Origin: DYCT01 sp051875715
GTDB lineage: Bacteria > Bacteroidota > Bacteroidia > Bacteroidales > Bacteroidaceae
NCBI GenBank assembly: GCA_051875715.1
Contig: JBJEHD010000089.1
Location: 1 to 34,116 of the forward strand
DNA: 34,116 nucleotides
Direction of reading: 5' to 3'
In this document: one piece after another, positions 31,007 to 34,116 of the stretch
Numbering within the stretch: position 1 is the stretch's first letter
Layout of the letters: every line of letters begins with the position of its first letter
The notes under the pieces: generated by a model
Told to the model about the DNA's origin: nothing
Databases searched by the model: none
What the model saw: the letters and a program-made list of their open reading frames with translations, nothing else
Position numbers and translations under genes: made by a program

Positions 31007-33181
31007 TTACTCGGAGAGGCACAAGCGCAGCCCGAGGTCGGAGTGCCTGCCGCCGGGCGCGTAGTTGACCCGAATCGACGAGCGGCAGAACCTGGCACCG
31101 TCGTACCAGCTGCCACCACGGTACACGCGGTAAGACCCGCTGGAAGGTCCGGCCGGATCGGTCTGCGCTGCACTGCTGTAACTGCCATACCAGTCGCTGC
31201 ACCACTCCCACACGTTCCCCGTCATGTCGTACAGGCCCAACTCGTTCGGCTGCTTGGTGCCGACGTCGTGCGTCTGGCCGTTGCTGTTCCCATCGTACCA
31301 GGCCACATCGTCCAGGGTACGGCTGCCGCTGTACGGGCAGCCCTGCCCCTTCCGGCCGCCCCGCGCCGCGTACTCCCACTCCGCCTCGGTGGGCAGGCGG
31401 AAGGTGCGGCCCGTCAGTTTGTTGAGTTTCTGCAGGAACTGCTGGCAGTCCTCCCAGCTGACATTCTCCACAGGCCTCTCGTCCCCTTTGAACTGGGAGG
31501 GGTTCTTGCCCATCACCGCCTGCCACAAGGCCTGGGTCACCTCCGTGCGCCCCAGGTAGTAGTTCCGCGTCAGCGTCACCCGGTGCGTCGGCTTTTCGTC
31601 GCTGTACGGGTCTTTCATCTCCGACGTGGCACCCATGGTGAAGGTGCCGGCCTCTACGGGCATCATGACGAACGACACACCGTTGACGCGGAACGTCTGG
31701 GGGCCGAAGAAGGCCAGGGTCACGCTCGGCAGCGCGCCGCTGCCCATGGGCACGTCGATGGTCTGCGCCGCGGTCTGCTTGCCGTCCCGGGCGGCGTAGG
31801 CCGTGTGGCTGCCGTAGGAGAGGCTGCCCTCGAAGCGGCCCGTGGCCACCCGGCGGCCGTCCACGTAGATGTCCGCCCCCGCAGGGGCGCTGATGACCAC
31901 GGGGCGGCCGTCCTCCAGGCGGCAGCTGATTTCCTCGGTGGCATCCTCGGCCAGGGCCACGGCGCGCGTGTAGTCGCCGTAGCCCGCCTTGCTGATGCGC
32001 ACGGTGTGGTCGCCCACCAGGCACTCGGGCAGCAGCATGGGGGTGGTGCCCACCTTCGTGCCGTCAATCCAGATGTCGGCCCCCGCCGGCGTGGAACTGA
32101 TGTCCAGCGAGCCGTAGATGGGGGTGGGGGTGTCGAGCCGGATGGTACGGCCGTCCATCGTGGGGTCCACCGTCAGTTCGCGCACCGTGCTGCGGTGCGA
32201 AGGCAGGCGGCATTCCACCCGGTAGTCGCCCGAGGCCAGGATGTCCGTCCACGAGCCCGAACCCTTGCGCTGGTCGTTCACCCAGATGTCCGCCCCGCCA
32301 TCCACGGCGAGGGTGAGCCGGGCGAAGTCCGCGCGCAGCGTCGGGGCGAAGCGCAGGGTCTGTCCGTCGGCAATGACGACGCGTTCGCTCACCGGGCCGT
32401 AGAGGTTCTGCACAATGCGCACCTGGTGCTCGCCCGAGGCCAGGCGGTCGGAACGGTAGGGTGCCGTGCCGGCATATTCGTCGTCCACGAAGACGCGCGC
32501 CCCCTGCAGCGCGCCCTCGCCCGGCACTTCCAGGTAGCCGTAGGCCGGGCGCAGTTCCACGCGCACCTCGTGGCGGTTCTTCGGGTCGTTGACCGTGACC
32601 TGTCCCGTCTGCGGGTGGTACAGCCGCGAACGCACGGTGTAGGTGTAGGTGCCGAACGCCTTCCGGCGCGAGGCCGTGCCGTCCACCACCTCGAGGATGT
32701 CGCCGTCGAACTCCACGATGGCGTCAGCCGGCGTCACGCTGAAGCTGACGTACTGCTGCGTGACGGCCTTCTTCACGATGGTCTGCACCTGCGCGGTGGT
32801 CAGTTCCATCACGTAGGTCTTGCTGCCCACGATGTTGACGGGGAAGACGTACTCCGACAGCGTGCCCAGTTGCTGGTGGCGGATGGTCATCTTGCGCACG
32901 CCCGCCGGCACGTAGACCCACACCTCGCCCACCTTGTTGTCGTCCACCTTCTGCACGCCCAGCACGCCCACGTCGAAGCTGAACCCTTTCTCGGTGGTCT
33001 GGATGCGGATGAGGGCGCACTTGTTCCCGTTCTGGTCCTCCACGCTCGTGCCCGCCAGGTTGGCGGTCAGGTCGTATTCGTCGAAGCGGAAAGACGTCAC
33101 GGAGATGTTCTGGGCCAATGCCCCGAGGCCGAAGGCGGCCCACAACAGCAGGAAAGACAGGATCTGTTTCATTCTTGGCAT
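31007..33181 (-). CDS. DGR target: secreted PEGA-repeat protein with FGE/C-type-lectin domain
   Basis: The 724-residue protein has a signal peptide (MKQILSFLLLWAAFGLGALAQ; the ATG at 33172 is an alternative start) and no lipobox. An N-terminal beta domain (about 25-140) is followed by about five PEGA-like units (about 145-210, 214-283, 286-350, 357-422, 427-490), e.g. GSLDISSTPAGADIWIDGTK. The C-terminal FGE/SUMF1-type domain (499-724) shows FVMMPVEAGTFTMGA, YYLGRTEVTQALWQAVMG, RLPTEAEWEYAARGG and GLYDMTGNVWEWCS. Its last 44 residues (681-724) are the VR, which in this fold forms the ligand-binding face. Fifteen residues differ from the TR translation. The surface ligand is unknown. The coding sequence is notably GC-rich. 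Confidence 0.95.
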   Translation of the reverse strand: MPRMKQILSFLLLWAAFGLGALAQNISVTSFRFDEYDLTANLAGTSVEDQNGNKCALIRIQTTEKGFSFDVGVLGVQKVDDNKVGEVWVYVPAGVRKMTIRHQQLGTLSEYVFPVNIVGSKTYVMELTTAQVQTIVKKAVTQQYVSFSVTPADAIVEFDGDILEVVDGTASRRKAFGTYTYTVRSRLYHPQTGQVTVNDPKNRHEVRVELRPAYGYLEVPGEGALQGARVFVDDEYAGTAPYRSDRLASGEHQVRIVQNLYGPVSERVVIADGQTLRFAPTLRADFARLTLAVDGGADIWVNDQRKGSGSWTDILASGDYRVECRLPSHRSTVRELTVDPTMDGRTIRLDTPTPIYGSLDISSTPAGADIWIDGTKVGTTPMLLPECLVGDHTVRISKAGYGDYTRAVALAEDATEEISCRLEDGRPVVISAPAGADIYVDGRRVATGRFEGSLSYGSHTAYAARDGKQTAAQTIDVPMGSGALPSVTLAFFGPQTFRVNGVSFVMMPVEAGTFTMGATSEMKDPYSDEKPTHRVTLTRNYYLGRTEVTQALWQAVMGKNPSQFKGDERPVENVSWEDCQQFLQKLNKLTGRTFRLPTEAEWEYAARGGRKGQGCPYSGSRTLDDVAWYDGNSNGQTHDVGTKQPNELGLYDMTGNVWEWCSDWYGSYSSAAQTDPAGPSSGSYRVYRGGSWYDGARFCRSSIRVNYAPGGRHSDLGLRLCLSE
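31010..31141 (-). repeat. DGR variable repeat (VR)
   Basis: VR encodes residues 681-724 of the target and ends exactly at the last sense codon, with the stop at 31007-31009 outside it. Against TR the changes are Asn to Tyr (4), Asp (2), Phe, Ile, Val, Gly, His, Ser, Asp to Gly (2) and Thr to Ala. All come from changes at TR adenines. The framework residues RGGSW, ARxCRSS and LGLRLCLSE are unchanged, as expected for the lectin scaffold. Confidence 0.97.
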
Positions 33182-33203
33182 GTGTTTGAATGGGTTAGTC
33201 GCG

Positions 33204-33211
33204 CAAAGATA
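33204..33211 (-). promoter_or_regulatory. Promoter -7 element of the DGR target gene
   Basis: TATCTTTG on the minus strand matches TAnnTTTG, 22 nt before the ATG at 33181. It probably drives target, HRDC, reverse transcriptase and TR together. Confidence 0.6.
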
Positions 33212-33270
33212 CGATTTTGCGCCTGTTCCGGCCGCTCTGCGAACGAAAAAGTTCGATACGAGCCCAAAAG

Positions 33271-33612
33271 TTACTCTTTATTCAACAAAGCGGCCACTTC
33301 TTCTTCCAACTTTGGCAGATGATTGACAATTATGCTCCAAAGAATGTCTGCCGACAAACTGTCATAGCCGTGTATGATGTAATTTCTTGCATCCACAATC
33401 TTACGCGAATTGGTGATTGCGATGTTTCTATCCATTTTTAAGATTCTATTCATCGCCTCACCTATAATCTCTATGTTCCGCTCTGTTGCACGCCGAAGGC
33501 ACAGATTGTCATAAAAGTCCTCAAACAACTTAGGCTTGTCGCCGAAGAAACTTTCTATTTCTTCAATAGCTGTCAGTACATCTTGCAAATGTTTCTTTAT
33601 CAGGTCATCCAT
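33271..33612 (-). CDS. hepT: HepT-like HEPN ribonuclease toxin (DUF86)
   Basis: The 113-residue helical protein is the toxin of a HEPN-MNT toxin-antitoxin pair. The RNase motif RX4HXY is intact: R76 (ARNYIIHGYDSL), H81 and Y83. In studied systems HepT cleaves RNA and is silenced when MntA adds AMP to this tyrosine. Other family features are AIEEIESFFGDKP and RNIEIIGEAMNRIL. The start overlaps the mntA stop by 8 bp, so the pair is cotranslated. It is AT-rich compared with its neighbours, and its stop lies 59 bp from the DGR target -7 element. A role beyond self-maintenance, such as phage defence, is possible. Confidence 0.9.
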   Translation of the reverse strand: MDDLIKKHLQDVLTAIEEIESFFGDKPKLFEDFYDNLCLRRATERNIEIIGEAMNRILKMDRNIAITNSRKIVDARNYIIHGYDSLSADILWSIIVNHLPKLEEEVAALLNKE

Positions 33613-33904
33613 AAATCAATGTTTTGGTTGCGTCCACATTCTTTTTCAAATAGGGATTCTTTATGGTTTGTTCTTCTAATAAATCAACTTCTCTACCCAA
33701 CAAGTCCTCCAACGAGTATTTGAAATCAAAATAGTTCTCAAAATAATCGCCCACTTCTGCTTTGTTGAAAGAAACGACCAGGTCCACATCACTATCATCA
33801 TTGAAACGCTCGGTAAGGATTGATCCGAACACAAATAACTTGCTCACTTTGTGCTTCTGGCACAAGGCGACAATCTTCTGTATGTTGTTTCTTATCAACT
33901 TCAT
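33605..33904 (-). CDS. mntA: MntA-like minimal nucleotidyltransferase antitoxin
   Basis: The 99-residue protein has the minimal nucleotidyltransferase signature GSX10DXD: FVFGSILTERFNDDSDVDLVV with G27, S28, D39 and D41, and a likely third acidic residue D74 in REVDLLEEQ. MntA antitoxins transfer AMP to the HepT tyrosine. It precedes and overlaps hepT, the usual gene order. The start is ATG at 33904, after a TATTTTTG promoter element. Confidence 0.9.
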   Translation of the reverse strand: MKLIRNNIQKIVALCQKHKVSKLFVFGSILTERFNDDSDVDLVVSFNKAEVGDYFENYFDFKYSLEDLLGREVDLLEEQTIKNPYLKKNVDATKTLIYG

Positions 33905-33924
33905 CGGCAGATCTGCTTATGATG

Positions 33925-33932
33925 CAAAAATA
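33925..33932 (-). promoter_or_regulatory. Promoter -7 element of mntA-hepT
   Basis: TATTTTTG on the minus strand matches TAnnTTTG, 20 nt before the mntA ATG. Confidence 0.5.
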
Positions 33933-34116
33933 ACAAAGTTGCGCTATTGTCGTGCTACGCTTGAGGATTTTTTTCAGTCCACGCCCTCCGGAAGCAAGAA
34001 CTCCCCCCAAAACCGCATGGAAGGCCGTAGGCAAGCAATCCCGAGGGGCACCCGCATCGTCCGATGCGGACAAACAACCGGGAGGCCGTTCCCTCCCGTA
34101 AGAAACCAAGGCCAAC
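33933..34116. other. Right-edge stretch with two hairpins, no gene supported
   Basis: An open frame exists on the minus strand here but is not protein-like. Two inverted repeats are seen: CCGCATCG-TC-CGATGCGG (34052-34069) and CGGGAGG/CCTCCCG (34079-34085 and 34092-34098, 6-nt loop). It may be the end of a structured or dispersed element that continues outside the window. Confidence 0.4.

Larger units (their letters stand above)
29214..33211 (-). mobile_element. Diversity-generating retroelement (DGR): target, HRDC accessory, reverse transcriptase, TR
   Basis: All components of a DGR lie on the minus strand in the order promoter, target gene with C-terminal VR, HRDC accessory gene, reverse transcriptase gene, TR. 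TR (29257-29388) and VR (31010-31141) are 132 bp each. They differ at 19 positions, and all 19 are adenines in the TR sense strand (9 to T, 8 to G, 2 to C); none of the 98 non-adenine positions differ. This is the known signature of adenine-specific mutagenic retrohoming, in which a TR RNA is copied error-prone at A and replaces the VR. DGRs diversify ligand-binding proteins and are not self-transposing. No phage genes are visible, so this is probably a chromosomal DGR. Confidence 0.97.

Noticed and set aside
31007..33181. Formylglycine-generating enzyme / sulfatase modifier
   Set aside because: The FGE fold is present, but the variable C-terminus, PEGA repeats and DGR context indicate a ligand-binding role. 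I saw no sulfatase nearby.
1..34116. tRNA or rRNA genes
   Set aside because: I saw no cloverleaf with a T-arm consensus and no rRNA-like stretch, but a covariance search was not possible.

Overview
The window comes from a Bacteroidota chromosome, most likely order Bacteroidales. Three things point there: a complete type IX secretion core (porP-gldK-gldL-gldM-gldN), repeated promoters with the Bacteroidetes -7 element TAnnTTTG, and outer-membrane barrel and Kdo (LPS) genes. I cannot name the genus. Most of the window is GC-rich. The MntA/HepT pair near the right end is clearly more AT-rich, which suggests transfer.

Left part (1-9344). An ADP-ribosylglycohydrolase gene runs off the left edge. 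It lies downstream of a Nudix protein with a C-terminal winged helix (NrtR-like architecture). Three 75-78 bp tandem repeats separate the two, and a 9+1+9 palindrome sits beside the Nudix promoter. Then come a forward pair (aminopeptidase P, gamma-carbonic-anhydrase-like hexapeptide protein), a reverse pair gltX-waaA (Kdo transferase), and a forward 7TM-HD phosphodiesterase of the PgpH type.

Middle (9345-28687), nearly all on the minus strand. A convergent gap carries 22-bp and 11-bp period repeats. It is followed, in transcription order, by an OMP barrel, priA, a PHP phosphoesterase and a low-molecular-weight phosphotyrosine phosphatase. Upstream lies a tightly packed run: porP, gldK, gldL, gldM, gldN, a family 2 glycosyltransferase, a DUF4922/GalT-like protein, a SpoIID/LytB protein, an AmpG/MurT-like transporter, a MurNAc/GlcNAc kinase-like protein and murQ. 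Stops and starts overlap by 4-8 bp at five junctions. This places the type IX secretion motor and a MurNAc/muropeptide salvage pathway on what may be one transcript. A 601-residue secreted protein of unknown function precedes porP.

Right part (28982-33211), the most interesting region. It holds a complete diversity-generating retroelement (DGR) on the minus strand: a secreted PEGA + FGE/C-type-lectin target protein with a variable repeat (VR) at its very C-terminus, an HRDC-type accessory protein, a DGR reverse transcriptase, and a template repeat (TR) overlapping the 3' end of the reverse transcriptase gene. TR and VR align over 132 bp with 19 differences. All 19 fall at adenines of the TR on the sense strand, which is the signature of mutagenic retrohoming. 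The sequences just 3' of TR and VR are reverse complements of each other (14 + 10 nt exact), an arrangement I do not recognise from described DGRs. Upstream of the target gene sits an MntA/HepT toxin-antitoxin pair. The last about 180 bases of the window show hairpins but no gene I can support.
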